Assembly: GCA_965249735.1 (NCBI GenBank)
Contig: CBDFMS010000026.1
Coordinates: forward strand, 1-64,000
Length of the DNA stretch: 64,000 bases
Direction of reading: 5' to 3'
From: JANQSS01 sp965249735
Lineage (GTDB): Bacteria > Bacteroidota > Bacteroidia > Chitinophagales > Saprospiraceae
Of this stretch, positions 26,706-36,218 are shown piece by piece. The notes beneath the pieces are model-generated. The model was not told where the DNA came from. It searched no databases and saw only the letters and a program-made list of their open reading frames with translations. Both the position numbers and the translations under genes were made by a program. The stretch's first letter is position 1; each line of letters opens with the position of its first letter.

Positions 26706-27723
26706 AGTGCTCATTGACAAGCTTGCATACCAGGGTACATTCAATGGAATTCTATTGGACGCGAAGGTCATAGAAACGCATATTTCGTGGGTATTGCTCA
26801 CAAAAAAATATGCCTTCAAGATTAAAAAACCGATGCAATATTCCTTTCTTGATTACTCTACGATCGCAAAGCGCAAATTCTATTGCGATAGAGAATTGGA
26901 ATTAAATAAAAAGTATTCAAAGATATATCTTGATGTGGTTCCAATATGGTCGAATAAACAAGCATTAATGATCGGTCGCGGCCATGGGGTAAAGATCGGA
27001 TATGCAGTGCACATGAAAAAAATGCTGGCGGGTAAAAAAATGGATGTTTGCCTACGGAACAAACGTGTAACATTTGACGACATGGATCGCCTGGCTCACA
27101 CAATCGCCGATTTTCACCATTGCGCTGATATTATACGACTTCCTTTCTTTAAAAAGAGACAGCAAGCCTCTTTTAATGATATTAAAATTATCCGTGACCT
27201 GATCATTAGCTTTTTGGATAAATCCTATGTAGCGCTTATGGAAGAGGCAATTGACTTTAGTGATTCTTTTTTGGAACGCAATCAATCATTAATCGAAAGA
27301 AGGGTCGCTCAAGGTTTTAAGCGCGACGTACATGGAGACTTACATGCCAAAAATATATTCCTTTATAAAAGCCCGGTTATTTTCGACTGTATAGAATTTA
27401 ATGATGAATTCCGTCAAATTGATGTGCTCAACGAAATTGCATTTTTTTGCATGGACCTGGAGTCGTTCAAGCGCTTCGATTTAAGTAAGTATTTTATAAA
27501 AGGTTATTTAGAACTTTTTCCTTGTCTTGGTTCAAAAGCAGAATGGCAATTATTTAATTATTATAAATGCTACCGGGCTAATGTACGCGCAAAAGTTGGA
27601 GGGCTTCGGGCACGACAGGAGAAGGACGAAAAAAAAATAAAAATACATATACATCAAATTGAGAAATATTTGAACTTGATGTCCTTCTATATAAATCAAT
27701 CTAATGAAACCGCGGACCTCTGA
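26698..27723 (+). CDS. aminoglycoside-phosphotransferase-fold kinase (COG2187-like)
   Basis: 341 aa. The nucleotide-binding lysine region is WVLLTKKYAFKIKKP (31-45). The catalytic loop is VHGDLHAKNIFL with the Brenner-type HGDLH..N motif, and IFDCIEFNDEFRQIDVLNEIAF supplies the metal-binding Asp. It matches the N-terminal half of bifunctional APH/ATP-binding proteins whose other half is encoded just upstream. Not a resistance enzyme as far as can be seen; the phosphate acceptor is unknown. Confidence 0.82.
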   Translation: MNRVLIDKLAYQGTFNGILLDAKVIETHISWVLLTKKYAFKIKKPMQYSFLDYSTIAKRKFYCDRELELNKKYSKIYLDVVPIWSNKQALMIGRGHGVKIGYAVHMKKMLAGKKMDVCLRNKRVTFDDMDRLAHTIADFHHCADIIRLPFFKKRQQASFNDIKIIRDLIISFLDKSYVALMEEAIDFSDSFLERNQSLIERRVAQGFKRDVHGDLHAKNIFLYKSPVIFDCIEFNDEFRQIDVLNEIAFFCMDLESFKRFDLSKYFIKGYLELFPCLGSKAEWQLFNYYKCYRANVRAKVGGLRARQEKDEKKIKIHIHQIEKYLNLMSFYINQSNETADL

Positions 27724-27726
27724 AAG

Positions 27727-28806
27727 TTATGAGCCTTTGTAGACGATTTTACGCAGTGCATTGGGTTTCAGTATGATTATTTCCTGGCCTTTTGTATCGA
27801 CTAAATGCTCACTTTTTAGATCAGAGAGTGATCTGATGAGGGACTCCTTAGCTGTTCCTACGATGCTTGCCAGATCTTCTCGGGCGATTACGATTCGTAC
27901 TGGCTCTTTCCCATTCGAGTTCTCCTTAGCTCGCAACCGAAGCAGAGCATCTGCGACACGTTCCCGTACAGGTGTATAAGCAATCTGGAGCATGCGATTT
28001 TCCCGATCGCGAACACTGCCGGCCAGCATTTTGATGAATTTTGTGGCCACATCCCTACGTCGTTGAATCAAAGTGAGAAAGTCTTTTTTTGGAATGACGG
28101 CTACTTCTGTTGCCTCCATGGCGACAGCTGTCTCATTATATTCTCCATCTTCAAATAAGGACATGTAGCCAAGAAACTCTCCTTGCCCACATACGTCATT
28201 GACCAATTGCTTGCCAAAGTTGTCTGACTTAACACACTTTACTCTGCCTTTAGCAATAAAAAATAAGTAATTGGCATAATCGTCTTCACGATAGATCACT
28301 TCTTTCTTGCGATAGGCTTTAATTTTGCGATCGCGGGAAAGGTCTTCTAATTCCTCTTTGCTTCTTGCTGCTTCTAAAAACTCGTTTAAACCTGCTACGT
28401 CAGCCCTAAAATCTTTTTTTAGACTATCATATTTCTTTAATCGCGTTTCTACAGACTCCAGCAGCTCCGATTCTTCAAACGGTTTTGTGATATAATCGTC
28501 GGCGCCCATATTCATGCCTCTGCGCATATCGCTTCGGTCCGATTTGGCTGTTAGAAAAATAAAGGGAATGTCGGCTGTCTCAGACGCCATGCTCAATATT
28601 CTAAGCACACCATAGCCATCGAGATCAGGCATCATGATATCACATATAATGAGATCAGGATTCACGGCTTTAACACGCTCTACTCCATCAATACCATTGC
28701 TTGCGATCGACACATCATATCCTGCCAGTAGTAATATTTCCTGGGTCGTCTCCAGAACATCTAAATTATCTTCTATTAAAACTATCTTTTTCATTGCATC
28801 ATTCAT
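27727..28806 (-). CDS. response regulator receiver fused to CRP/FNR-type transcription factor
   Basis: 359 aa. Receiver domain 1-125: acidic pair Glu-12/Asp-13, phosphoacceptor Asp-56 (LIICDIMMPDLDGYG), LTAKS and the conserved Lys in YITKPFE. A cyclic-nucleotide-binding fold covers about 160-270 (RKKEVIYREDDYANYLFFIAKG). The Crp-type winged helix lies at about 295-350, with recognition helix TAKESLIRSLSDLKSE, which has the Glu and Arg used by CRP/FNR proteins for base contacts. It lies 12 nt after its cognate kinase on the same strand. It is the only CRP-family regulator in the window and therefore a candidate for the GTAAC-N4-GTTAC sites, but nothing in the sequence proves this. Confidence 0.9.
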   Translation of the reverse strand: MNDAMKKIVLIEDNLDVLETTQEILLLAGYDVSIASNGIDGVERVKAVNPDLIICDIMMPDLDGYGVLRILSMASETADIPFIFLTAKSDRSDMRRGMNMGADDYITKPFEESELLESVETRLKKYDSLKKDFRADVAGLNEFLEAARSKEELEDLSRDRKIKAYRKKEVIYREDDYANYLFFIAKGRVKCVKSDNFGKQLVNDVCGQGEFLGYMSLFEDGEYNETAVAMEATEVAVIPKKDFLTLIQRRRDVATKFIKMLAGSVRDRENRMLQIAYTPVRERVADALLRLRAKENSNGKEPVRIVIAREDLASIVGTAKESLIRSLSDLKSEHLVDTKGQEIIILKPNALRKIVYKGS

Positions 28807-28818
28807 ATAAATCCCACA

Positions 28819-30756
28819 CTATTTTGGCATGTGAACAGGAATTGTTATTTTAAACATGGTACCTTGAGTTAATTTGCTCACAAAGCGAATTTCGCCACCA
28901 ATCATATCCAAATACTTCTTCACAATATTTAATCCTAAACCGGTTCCGGGAATATTGATTACATTTTTAGCCCTGAAAAACCGCTCGAAGAGATGGTGCT
29001 GTTCATCTTTTGGAATTCCAATGCCATTATCACGTATTTTAGCGGTCAATAATTTATCATCAATGTGGGTCTCAATACAGACAATTGAGTTTTCAGATGA
29101 AAACTTAATCGCATTCATGAGCAAGTTGTTGAAAATATGTGTGAGCATTTGTCTGTCGACTTGAATATGCTCTTCACCTGAATGCTTGTAATCCACTTGT
29201 TGGCCACTTTTTATGATGCCACTCAAATCATCGATGAGCTCATGGATGAATGTTGGCAAATGAATTTCTCTCCGATGGAAAATTACTTTCCCTTCATCCA
29301 ATTTATCAAGCGACAGAAATTCATTGAGAATATTGGCGAGTTGACTTATTGACTTTTCGACTCGATTGACATGTTTATGTTGTTTGTCCTCATTTCCTTT
29401 GGTTCCAATGTATTTACCTAATAATGCATTGGAATTCATAACGGTAGTGAGAGGGGTTCTGAACTCATGTGATGCCATGGATACAAAACGTGATTTTAAT
29501 TCATTCAATCGAATTTCTTTTTCAAGTGAACGCTGGATGTTTTCCTCAGCATTTTTTTGATTTGTTATATTCTGTGAAACAACAAGGACTTGATCAATTT
29601 TTTCATCCTTACTGTATAGTCCAACAGCATTGATCATATGCGTCTGGCTTCCTGATTTTAATTCAAAGCTCGAATTTTGGCCGGACAAAGCCGATTTCAG
29701 GGTGTTACGCACGTTTACGCGTGTTGATTCATCCACATGGTCCAAAAACGAGGTTCCTACAAGCATGTCGCTGGTGATACCGCGTTTGTACATTTCCATA
29801 CCTTCTACAAAGACGTAGTCCAAATTTGTATCCAGCACGCTAATCACTCCATTGGGAAAATTCCGCGCAATCAATTTATATAGCTGTTGGCTGTTTTGTA
29901 ACTCGAGGGTTCTAAGTCTTACTCTTTCTTCAAGTTCAGCATTTAAGTTTTTAAGTCTATTCTCAGCTACTACCCGGTCGGTGATATCTTGACCGGAACT
30001 CAGAATTCCGGTAATTTGACCATTTGCATCTTTGACAAGGTTGCTGTTCCATGATATAACGCGTTCGATTCCATCACTTGTCAATACCGGACTTACATGA
30101 TATAATACAGCCCCATTATTTTTGTCAAGGAGTTCTTTAAATATGTTTTTAATCTTGCTTTTTTGTTCAACGGGAATAAATGTATCAAGCCAATTCTTTG
30201 CAAGTATTTCCGCTTCATCATATCCAAGAATTTCACATCCCTGCTGATTAATGAGTTTTATTTCTCCTTGTGCATCGATTAGAACAAACATGGATCCGGC
30301 CATCTCCAGGTACATGCGTGCCGTTTCTTTTTCTTTTTTGAGTTGATCGATGATTTTCTTCTTCTCGGTAACATCTGTGATTAAAGCCATGGCCAAAATT
30401 TGTCCCTGGACATTAAAGTGATTGAGTGAAATTTCAACGGGGAAGATAGATCCGTCCTTTGTTCTGGCGCTTAGATCCAGCTGAATACCCATAGACCGTC
30501 TTTTTGGCGCCATAAAGTATTTTTCCCGATGGTGGGTATGTCCACTTCTTAATGCGTCCGGGATTAGCAATTCAACCTTTTCACCAATTAATTCATGTCG
30601 TGAATAGCCAAATAATTCACATATGCGTGGATTGACCATACGGATGGTGCCATCTTGATCGATGACTAACAATCCTTCCGCAGCAGATTCAAAGAGTAAT
30701 CCATTGATATCCTGCAAATTGACTGCTATGAAGTCAGCTCTATCCATGGTGACCAT
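28819..30756 (-). CDS. PAS-PAS-PAS histidine kinase
   Basis: 645 aa, no membrane segments. PAS1 (15-130) contains RSGHTHHREKYF and RRSMG, closely recalling the FixL haem-PAS region, with His-73 where FixL has its haem ligand. PAS2 is about 145-265 and PAS3 about 295-405. HisKA has the phosphoacceptor His-430 in MASHEFRTPL, followed by HATPase_c (NNLLMNAIKFSS, DNGIGIPKD, GTGLGLNIVKKY). Cytoplasmic sensor, plausibly of O2 or redox state, if PAS1 binds haem. It transfers phosphate to the REC-CRP protein encoded directly downstream. The start may be Met-1 or Met-4. A perfect palindrome sits 76 nt upstream. Confidence 0.92.
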   Translation of the reverse strand: MVTMDRADFIAVNLQDINGLLFESAAEGLLVIDQDGTIRMVNPRICELFGYSRHELIGEKVELLIPDALRSGHTHHREKYFMAPKRRSMGIQLDLSARTKDGSIFPVEISLNHFNVQGQILAMALITDVTEKKKIIDQLKKEKETARMYLEMAGSMFVLIDAQGEIKLINQQGCEILGYDEAEILAKNWLDTFIPVEQKSKIKNIFKELLDKNNGAVLYHVSPVLTSDGIERVISWNSNLVKDANGQITGILSSGQDITDRVVAENRLKNLNAELEERVRLRTLELQNSQQLYKLIARNFPNGVISVLDTNLDYVFVEGMEMYKRGITSDMLVGTSFLDHVDESTRVNVRNTLKSALSGQNSSFELKSGSQTHMINAVGLYSKDEKIDQVLVVSQNITNQKNAEENIQRSLEKEIRLNELKSRFVSMASHEFRTPLTTVMNSNALLGKYIGTKGNEDKQHKHVNRVEKSISQLANILNEFLSLDKLDEGKVIFHRREIHLPTFIHELIDDLSGIIKSGQQVDYKHSGEEHIQVDRQMLTHIFNNLLMNAIKFSSENSIVCIETHIDDKLLTAKIRDNGIGIPKDEQHHLFERFFRAKNVINIPGTGLGLNIVKKYLDMIGGEIRFVSKLTQGTMFKITIPVHMPK

Positions 30757-30831
30757 GTGTTCGCTCTATTATATTGCTTGTAATTAAGCGCATTTTATCA
30801 CGAATTTGCGTGAGCATGGTCATTGATTAAG

Positions 30832-30845
30832 ATGACGTACGTCAT
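30832..30845. promoter_or_regulatory. palindrome ATGACGTACGTCAT upstream of the kinase-regulator operon
   Basis: Perfect 14-bp palindrome (TGAC-GTAC-GTCA core), the size and shape of a CRP/FNR-family operator. It is a candidate autoregulatory site for the downstream kinase/REC-CRP pair. No good -7 box was found at the spacing seen in sites 1-3. Confidence 0.45.
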
Positions 30846-30960
30846 TCTCGGCAGACCTCTTTTTGCGGTTGTCGTAGTAGGACAAACAATTCATTGATTT
30901 ATCACCGATCTAAAAAATTCAATGTAATTGATGCCAAATGAACCTTAGTACATTGAAATG

Positions 30961-30989
30961 GAATAAAAAAGGCGGTATAAACCGCCTTT
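30961..30989 (-). terminator. intrinsic terminator (minus strand)
   Basis: 9-bp stem with a 4-nt ATAA loop and six Ts on the minus strand. Confidence 0.85.
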
Positions 30990-31080
30990 GGGCTAGCTGA
31001 ACCTTTACGCTGACCACATAATGGTTCACGTTACCTTTGTTCTGCGGAAAGAGTATCCGCTTGGAACTTGTTATAAATAT
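30961..31080 (-). ncRNA. candidate small RNA or attenuated leader A
   Basis: On the minus strand a strong intrinsic terminator (AAAGGCGGT-TTAT-ACCGCCTTT type, 30968-30989, followed by TTTTTTATTC) ends a segment with two further potential hairpins (GCGGA/TCCGC near 31050 and TGAACC/GGTTCA at about 30998-31034). No ORF is present. The terminator is about 200 nt upstream of the kinase start on the same strand, so this could be a free-standing sRNA or a terminated leader. No known RNA family was recognised, and the 5' end is a guess. Confidence 0.4.
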
Positions 31081-31240
31081 ACATCAAAATAATGGTATTT
31101 GCCAGTTTAAATATGGTGTTTCCACAGAATAATGTGTCTCGACTAGTGCAAGTCCCATAATTCATACGAAGGTAGCATATGCTCCAGTTAGTCTGAATCG
31201 AGCGCTTGACCGTTTTTGCTCATGGCGTATTCTGGCATAA

Positions 31241-31268
31241 TAAAAAAAGGCAGGAAAAGTTTCCTGCC
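31241..31268 (-). terminator. intrinsic terminator (minus strand)
   Basis: GGCAGGAAA/TTTCCTGCC stem with a very short loop, followed on the minus strand by TTTTTTT. Confidence 0.85.
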
Positions 31269-31420
31269 TCATGTTCGAAATATATGATGAAAGGGCCTCC
31301 TCAAAACCCAGATCATGCATACAATTTCGCAACCCTAACTAAACCTGAATTACGCAATCTTGGAGATTGCGCGATTAACTCATCATCTTATGCATCAAAA
31401 TCATTATCAAAAATGCGCTT
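31241..31420 (-). ncRNA. candidate small RNA B
   Basis: The minus strand carries a perfect 8-bp hairpin (CGCAATCT/AGATTGCG, 31353-31371) and ends in a strong terminator (31241-31268). A 14-codon frame starting MIWVLRRPFHH lies directly before the terminator and could be a leader-type peptide, but this is weak. The plus-strand frame at 31206-31430 looks spurious. The 5' end is unknown. The flanking 31081-31240 and 31421-31573 hold nothing I can identify. Confidence 0.33.
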
Positions 31421-31573
31421 GATTGAATAGAAAAAGATTGACCTGTATCACCTTTTAGGTCTGTTATTTGTCATTGTTTGGATAAAATCTAGTCTTGAAC
31501 TTTAGTGAATACGAATACCTGTGTTGCTTGTTAACCAGCTACTTCTGGTCGAGCTGACCAAAGCTTTATAGAA

Positions 31574-32407
31574 ATGAAAAGGATATTGTGTCCATTAGAT
31601 TTTTCCAATGCAGCCAATAATGCTTTGGAGTATGCTGCCCATACGGCCCGATATATGGGAGCAGATTTGGTGCTATTGCAAATTGTGGAGGCCCCTACAC
31701 TTTCAGATATAGCCAATATCAATGCAGGATTTGCGCCTGCAATTGAGCAGCGAATGAAGGCCGCGAAGTCAAAGCTCAAATCATATTGTAAGCTGGTAGA
31801 AGAAGAGTTTTCGATTTCTTGCAAGCAAATCGTCAAAAGCTATATCTCGAATATTGATGATGCTTTGAAGCAGGAAATTCGAAAAGGGAACTATGATCTC
31901 ATTATCATGGGAACAAAAGGAGCAGATGATTTTTGGCAATTCTATTTCGGATCACACACCTATCACGTCGTCAGAAGCATTTCATGTCCTGTCCTCATGG
32001 TTCCACAGGGTTGTCGATTTGAACAACTAAATAAAATAGTTTATGCCACAGACTATCGCGACAAGGATGTTCTGGCAATTAATAAATTATTAGAATTCGC
32101 ATTTGGCTTTGAACCGGAATTGACTCTGCTACATATCAATACTGAACGTGATATTATAAGCACAGAAGAATTTACTTTATTTAAAGATCGTTTCGAAGAA
32201 AAACTCGACAAATTCAAAATTAACTTTGAGCAAATTACTGCAAAAAAGGTTTCAACGGGGATCGATTTGTATATGAAACAAAATGATTCAGATGCACTCG
32301 TATTGTTGACCAAACAGTATGATTTAATCGATCAAATATTTCATCACAGTATTACCAAAGAGTTAAGCTATTATGCCTCCTACCCAGTTTTAATTTATCA
32401 TGCTTAA
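31574..32407 (+). CDS. universal stress protein, tandem UspA domains
   Basis: 277 aa. The first Usp domain (1-140) begins MKRILCPLDFSNAANNALEYAA and ends with the ATP-binding-type loop IMGTKGADDFWQFYFGSHTYHVVRSISCPVLMVP. The second (150-277) is degenerate and begins KIVYATDYRD. Cytoplasmic stress protein, typical of Bacteroidota tandem USPs. It stands alone, converging on the thioredoxin gene, whose 3' end overlaps it by 4 nt. Confidence 0.92.
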   Translation: MKRILCPLDFSNAANNALEYAAHTARYMGADLVLLQIVEAPTLSDIANINAGFAPAIEQRMKAAKSKLKSYCKLVEEEFSISCKQIVKSYISNIDDALKQEIRKGNYDLIIMGTKGADDFWQFYFGSHTYHVVRSISCPVLMVPQGCRFEQLNKIVYATDYRDKDVLAINKLLEFAFGFEPELTLLHINTERDIISTEEFTLFKDRFEEKLDKFKINFEQITAKKVSTGIDLYMKQNDSDALVLLTKQYDLIDQIFHHSITKELSYYASYPVLIYHA

Positions 32408-32709
32408 TTTGATACCTGGTTTCGTAAAGTGGTAAGCAATTCTTGTTTTGACATCATACCTGATTTTCTCCAAATCAGCTCACCATCCTTGAACAATGCC
32501 AGTGTTGGCACTCCACGAATCTGAAAACGCTGAGCAAGGGCAGGATTTTTATCCACATCTATTTTGATGATTCGGACTTCATCTGCCACTTCTCCGGCTA
32601 CTTCTTTCAACACGCGTGCCAGCGCTTTGCAAGGCCCGCACCAAGTGGCGAAAAAGTCGATGAGAACCGGTCTTTCGGCGTTTACCAATTTATTGAAACT
32701 GCTCTTCAT
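32404..32709 (-). CDS. trxA: thioredoxin
   Basis: 101 aa, complete thioredoxin fold with active site WCGPC (Cys-24, Cys-27), cis-proline loop GVPTLALF and FKDGE. Reduces protein disulfides in the cytoplasm. It lies 21 nt after clpB on the same strand and is probably co-transcribed with it as part of the stress block. Confidence 0.95.
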   Translation of the reverse strand: MKSSFNKLVNAERPVLIDFFATWCGPCKALARVLKEVAGEVADEVRIIKIDVDKNPALAQRFQIRGVPTLALFKDGELIWRKSGMMSKQELLTTLRNQVSN

Positions 32710-32730
32710 GATGACTTAGTGATCTGATGA

Positions 32731-35349
32731 CTAAGTCATCAGTGATGGTTCGAATTCGGATTGTCGAAAGACGACTTTTCCATCAAAAGCATCCATGAGG
32801 ATTTTGGAGTTAGGTTTCAAGCGATCGAGCAAGATTTCATCACTCAATTTGTTCAGTACTTTTTTCTGAATAACACGTTTCAAAGGACGTGCACCAAATT
32901 CCGGATGATAACCCTCTTCTGCCAGATAATCCAGGATCTGAGGCGTAACATCCAATTCAATATCCTGCTTAAGTAATACCTTCTTGAGTTGATTTATTTG
33001 TAATTCAACGATTTGTCGGATATCACTTTTTGACAGCGGATTAAACATGACTACTTCATCAACCCGATTTAAAAACTCGGGACGAACGGATTTTTTTAAT
33101 AATTCGAATACCAAGTTGCGCGTCTTTTCGACGATGTCATCTTTATTACTTTCTGTCAAGCCTTCAAAGTTTTCCCGGATAATATCCGAACCAATGTTAG
33201 AAGTCATGATGATGATAGTATTCTTGAAATTAGCGATGCGACCTTTATTATCGGTCAATCGTCCATCTTCCAATACTTGTAACAAAATATTGAATACATC
33301 GGGATGGGCTTTTTCTATTTCATCGAGTAAGACCACGCTAAATGGTTTTCTTCGTACGGCTTCTGTTAGTTGCCCTCCTTCGTCATAGCCAATATAGCCG
33401 GGAGGCGCCCCGATGAGCCTGCTTACGGCATGTCGTTCCTGATATTCACTCATATCGATTCGTGTCATGAGATTTTCATCATTAAACAGATATTCAGCAA
33501 GCGCTTTGGCTAATTCCGTTTTTCCTACACCTGTTGTTCCGAGAAACAGAAAAGAGCCAATTGGTCGTTTTTCATTTGAAAGTCCGGTTCTGCTTCGTCT
33601 GATCGCATAAGAAACCGCTTCAACCGCCTCATCCTGGCCGACCACACGTTCATGCAATTCATCTTCTAAATGGATTAGCTTTTGACGTTCACTCTGTAGC
33701 ATTCGCGTCACAGGAATCCCTGTCCATTTGCTAACAATTTGAGCTATGTCCTCAACATCCACCTCTTCCTTTACCAGCATATTTCCTTGTTCTTGCATCT
33801 TTTGCAATTCGGAGGTGCCTTCTTCAAGTGATTTTTGTAATTCGGGAATTCTTCCATACCGGATTTCAGCCACTTTGCTAAAGTCTCCTGCACGTTCCAA
33901 CCGACTTGCCTCGTGTTTCAATTGTTCTACTTGCTCTTTTAGCCGTTGAACATTGGAGACAACACCTTTTTCATGCTCCCATTTTGCACGAAGACCAGCA
34001 CGATCTTCCTCTAAATTCGCCAGGGATTCATTTATTACTTTGATTTTATCTTTTTCATTATCCCGTTTCATGGCTTCTCGTTCAATTTCCAACTGCCGAA
34101 TTTTTCGTTCAATTTCATCCAATTCTTCGGGCATAGAATTCATTTCAAGCCGAAGACGAGCAGCGGCTTCATCGATGAGGTCAATTGCTTTATCCGGTAA
34201 AAATCGATCCGATATATAACGCGTTGATAATTGCACAGCGGATACGACAGCACCATCAGTAATATTTATTTTATGGTGGGTTTCATATCGTTCTTTTAAA
34301 CCACGCAAAATCGAAATGGCATCCTCTTCGGAAGGTTCATTTACCATGACCATTTGAAATCTACGTTCGAGTGCCTTATCTTTTTCAAAATACTTTTGAT
34401 ATTCATCTAAAGTTGTTGCCCCTATGGCTCGAAGATCACCACGTGCCAGGGCAGGTTTCAGAATATTTGCTGCGTCCATGGCTCCTTGACCTTTTCCCGC
34501 ACCAATTAACGTGTGAATTTCATCAATAAATAAAAATATTTGACCCTCGGCGCTGGCAACTTCATTAACCACCGATTTCAATCGCTCTTCAAATTCACCC
34601 TGGTATTTTGCTCCTGCGATTAAGGCCCCCATGTCAAGTGAATACACTTCCTTATCCAATAAATCCTCAGGGACATCGCCATTGACAATTCGATGCGCAA
34701 GACCTTCGATGATGGCCGTTTTACCAACGCCCGGCTGTCCAATAAGTATAGGATTGTTTTTTGATCGACGCGCCAGAATATGTAGTACACGTCTTATCTC
34801 CTCATCGCGACCGATGACCGGATCCAACTTACCATTTCTAGCTCGTTCATTTAAGTTTGTGGCGTATTTGTTCAGTGCATTGTAACTATCTTCCGCACTC
34901 TGAGTTGTTACTTTTTTTCCTTTTCTCAATTCGCGAATGGCTGTTTCAACACCCTTTGATGTTATACCTGCATCCTGCAGAATAACCGACATGTCATTTT
35001 TAGTTTCCAATAAACTCAAGAGCAGATGCTCGATAGCGACAAACTCATCCTTGAATTTCTTGAGTAAGGATTCCGCCTTTTGGAAAACTGAAGTTAATTC
35101 ACGTGACATGTACAAATCTCCACCACTCACTTTGGGATACCCAATAACCACCTCTTCGACACTCTGCTTAATCGTTTCAATATTTGCAGATAGTTTTTTT
35201 ATTATGAAAGGTGCAACGGTTTCATCAACGGACAATATGGCCATTAATAAATGACCTGTCTCGATAGCTTGTTGTCCATTTTCCATGGCCAACTGCTGGG
35301 CACTTTGCAAGGCTTCTTGCGATTTGATTGTTAATTTGTTGATGTTCAT
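32731..35349 (-). CDS. clpB: ATP-dependent chaperone ClpB
   Basis: 872 aa. Clp N domain (1-145), first AAA+ module with GQPGVGKTAI (Walker A) and FIDEIHTL (Walker B), middle coiled-coil of about 410-530, second AAA+ module with GTTGVGKTEL and VLLDEIEKAH, and a D2 small domain. No ClpP-binding IGF/L loop was noticed. Hexameric disaggregase that works with DnaK and small heat-shock proteins such as the Hsp20 encoded nearby. The roughly 290 nt upstream show no recognisable heat-shock operator. Confidence 0.97.
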   Translation of the reverse strand: MNINKLTIKSQEALQSAQQLAMENGQQAIETGHLLMAILSVDETVAPFIIKKLSANIETIKQSVEEVVIGYPKVSGGDLYMSRELTSVFQKAESLLKKFKDEFVAIEHLLLSLLETKNDMSVILQDAGITSKGVETAIRELRKGKKVTTQSAEDSYNALNKYATNLNERARNGKLDPVIGRDEEIRRVLHILARRSKNNPILIGQPGVGKTAIIEGLAHRIVNGDVPEDLLDKEVYSLDMGALIAGAKYQGEFEERLKSVVNEVASAEGQIFLFIDEIHTLIGAGKGQGAMDAANILKPALARGDLRAIGATTLDEYQKYFEKDKALERRFQMVMVNEPSEEDAISILRGLKERYETHHKINITDGAVVSAVQLSTRYISDRFLPDKAIDLIDEAAARLRLEMNSMPEELDEIERKIRQLEIEREAMKRDNEKDKIKVINESLANLEEDRAGLRAKWEHEKGVVSNVQRLKEQVEQLKHEASRLERAGDFSKVAEIRYGRIPELQKSLEEGTSELQKMQEQGNMLVKEEVDVEDIAQIVSKWTGIPVTRMLQSERQKLIHLEDELHERVVGQDEAVEAVSYAIRRSRTGLSNEKRPIGSFLFLGTTGVGKTELAKALAEYLFNDENLMTRIDMSEYQERHAVSRLIGAPPGYIGYDEGGQLTEAVRRKPFSVVLLDEIEKAHPDVFNILLQVLEDGRLTDNKGRIANFKNTIIIMTSNIGSDIIRENFEGLTESNKDDIVEKTRNLVFELLKKSVRPEFLNRVDEVVMFNPLSKSDIRQIVELQINQLKKVLLKQDIELDVTPQILDYLAEEGYHPEFGARPLKRVIQKKVLNKLSDEILLDRLKPNSKILMDAFDGKVVFRQSEFEPSLMT

Positions 35350-35636
35350 AGTCTGATATTTGTTTATGTCGAGCGTCGCAAAAAAGTACGCTCGTTTGTA
35401 TTTAAATCAAGATGCGTTCCAGACGTATTCAGGAACTAAATTGTCATTGAATTGGATGAAGATCAACTAGTTAAGTGCCAAATTGGCGCATTATTGATTA
35501 CTAAAATGACATGTTGTCGTAGGTTATCAAATTGAATTAATTACGATATTCTGGTATTGTTTGAGATAGGTATTATTTAAGCCAAATAAAATTTGTTAAA
35601 TTTGGAAGCATTACTCATCAATTTAATTTTTCCATC

Positions 35637-36176
35637 ATGAATAAACTAATCATTGGCGCTTTGGTAGGAGGACTCATTCTTTTCGTCTGGCAATTTCTCT
35701 CCTGGAGCATGTTAAACATTCACAGAGCCAGTATGACCTACACCCCCAACCAGGACAAAATTCTGGATGTACTCGAAGCCAATCTCGAAGAAGGAACCTA
35801 TTTTATACCCAATCTTTCGAAAGATGCAACAGCTGAGGATCGAGAAGCGTACACGAATGAACGCATGGGTAAGCCATGGGCAATGGTCAGTTACCATGAA
35901 GCCATGGACATGTCTTTTGGAATGAACCTGGTGCGTGGATTCGTTACTGATGTTCTGGCAGTTTTTCTTTTGTGTTGGCTCTTAATGAAAATTGATCGAC
36001 TGGATCTGAAAACAGCTCTGTTATCCTCGCTTGCAGTTGGGTTGATCGGATATCTCTCGATTAATTACATCAATCAAGTATGGTTTGAAAGCGATTCTAT
36101 TCCTCATCTTATTGATGCCATCGTGCAATGGGGTTTATGCGGACTTTGGTTGGGCCTTTATCTACGCAACGATTAA
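35637..36176 (+). CDS. hypothetical integral membrane protein
   Basis: 179 aa, unrecognised. N-terminal membrane segment IIGALVGGLILFVWQFLSW (4-22), an extracytoplasmic region of about 75 residues, then three further hydrophobic segments (about 103-120, 128-146 and 155-175). The box TAAATTTG at 35597-35604 matches the -7 consensus about 33 nt before the ATG. A perfect terminator follows at 36219. Similar small four-helix proteins are common in Bacteroidota genomes; no function is assignable. Confidence 0.8.
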   Translation: MNKLIIGALVGGLILFVWQFLSWSMLNIHRASMTYTPNQDKILDVLEANLEEGTYFIPNLSKDATAEDREAYTNERMGKPWAMVSYHEAMDMSFGMNLVRGFVTDVLAVFLLCWLLMKIDRLDLKTALLSSLAVGLIGYLSINYINQVWFESDSIPHLIDAIVQWGLCGLWLGLYLRND

Positions 36177-36218
36177 AATCAATAAATTACTTTTCGGACG
36201 ATATGTCAACTAGTAAAC

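Noticed and set aside
31206..31430. 74-residue plus-strand frame
   Set aside because: It runs antisense through the terminator and hairpin of candidate RNA B, has no recognisable family and has a random-looking composition.
35505..35520. ATGACATGTTGTCGT upstream of clpB as another CRP-type site
   Set aside because: Half-sites are imperfect and the spacer is one base longer than in the kinase palindrome; no matching -7 box was found.
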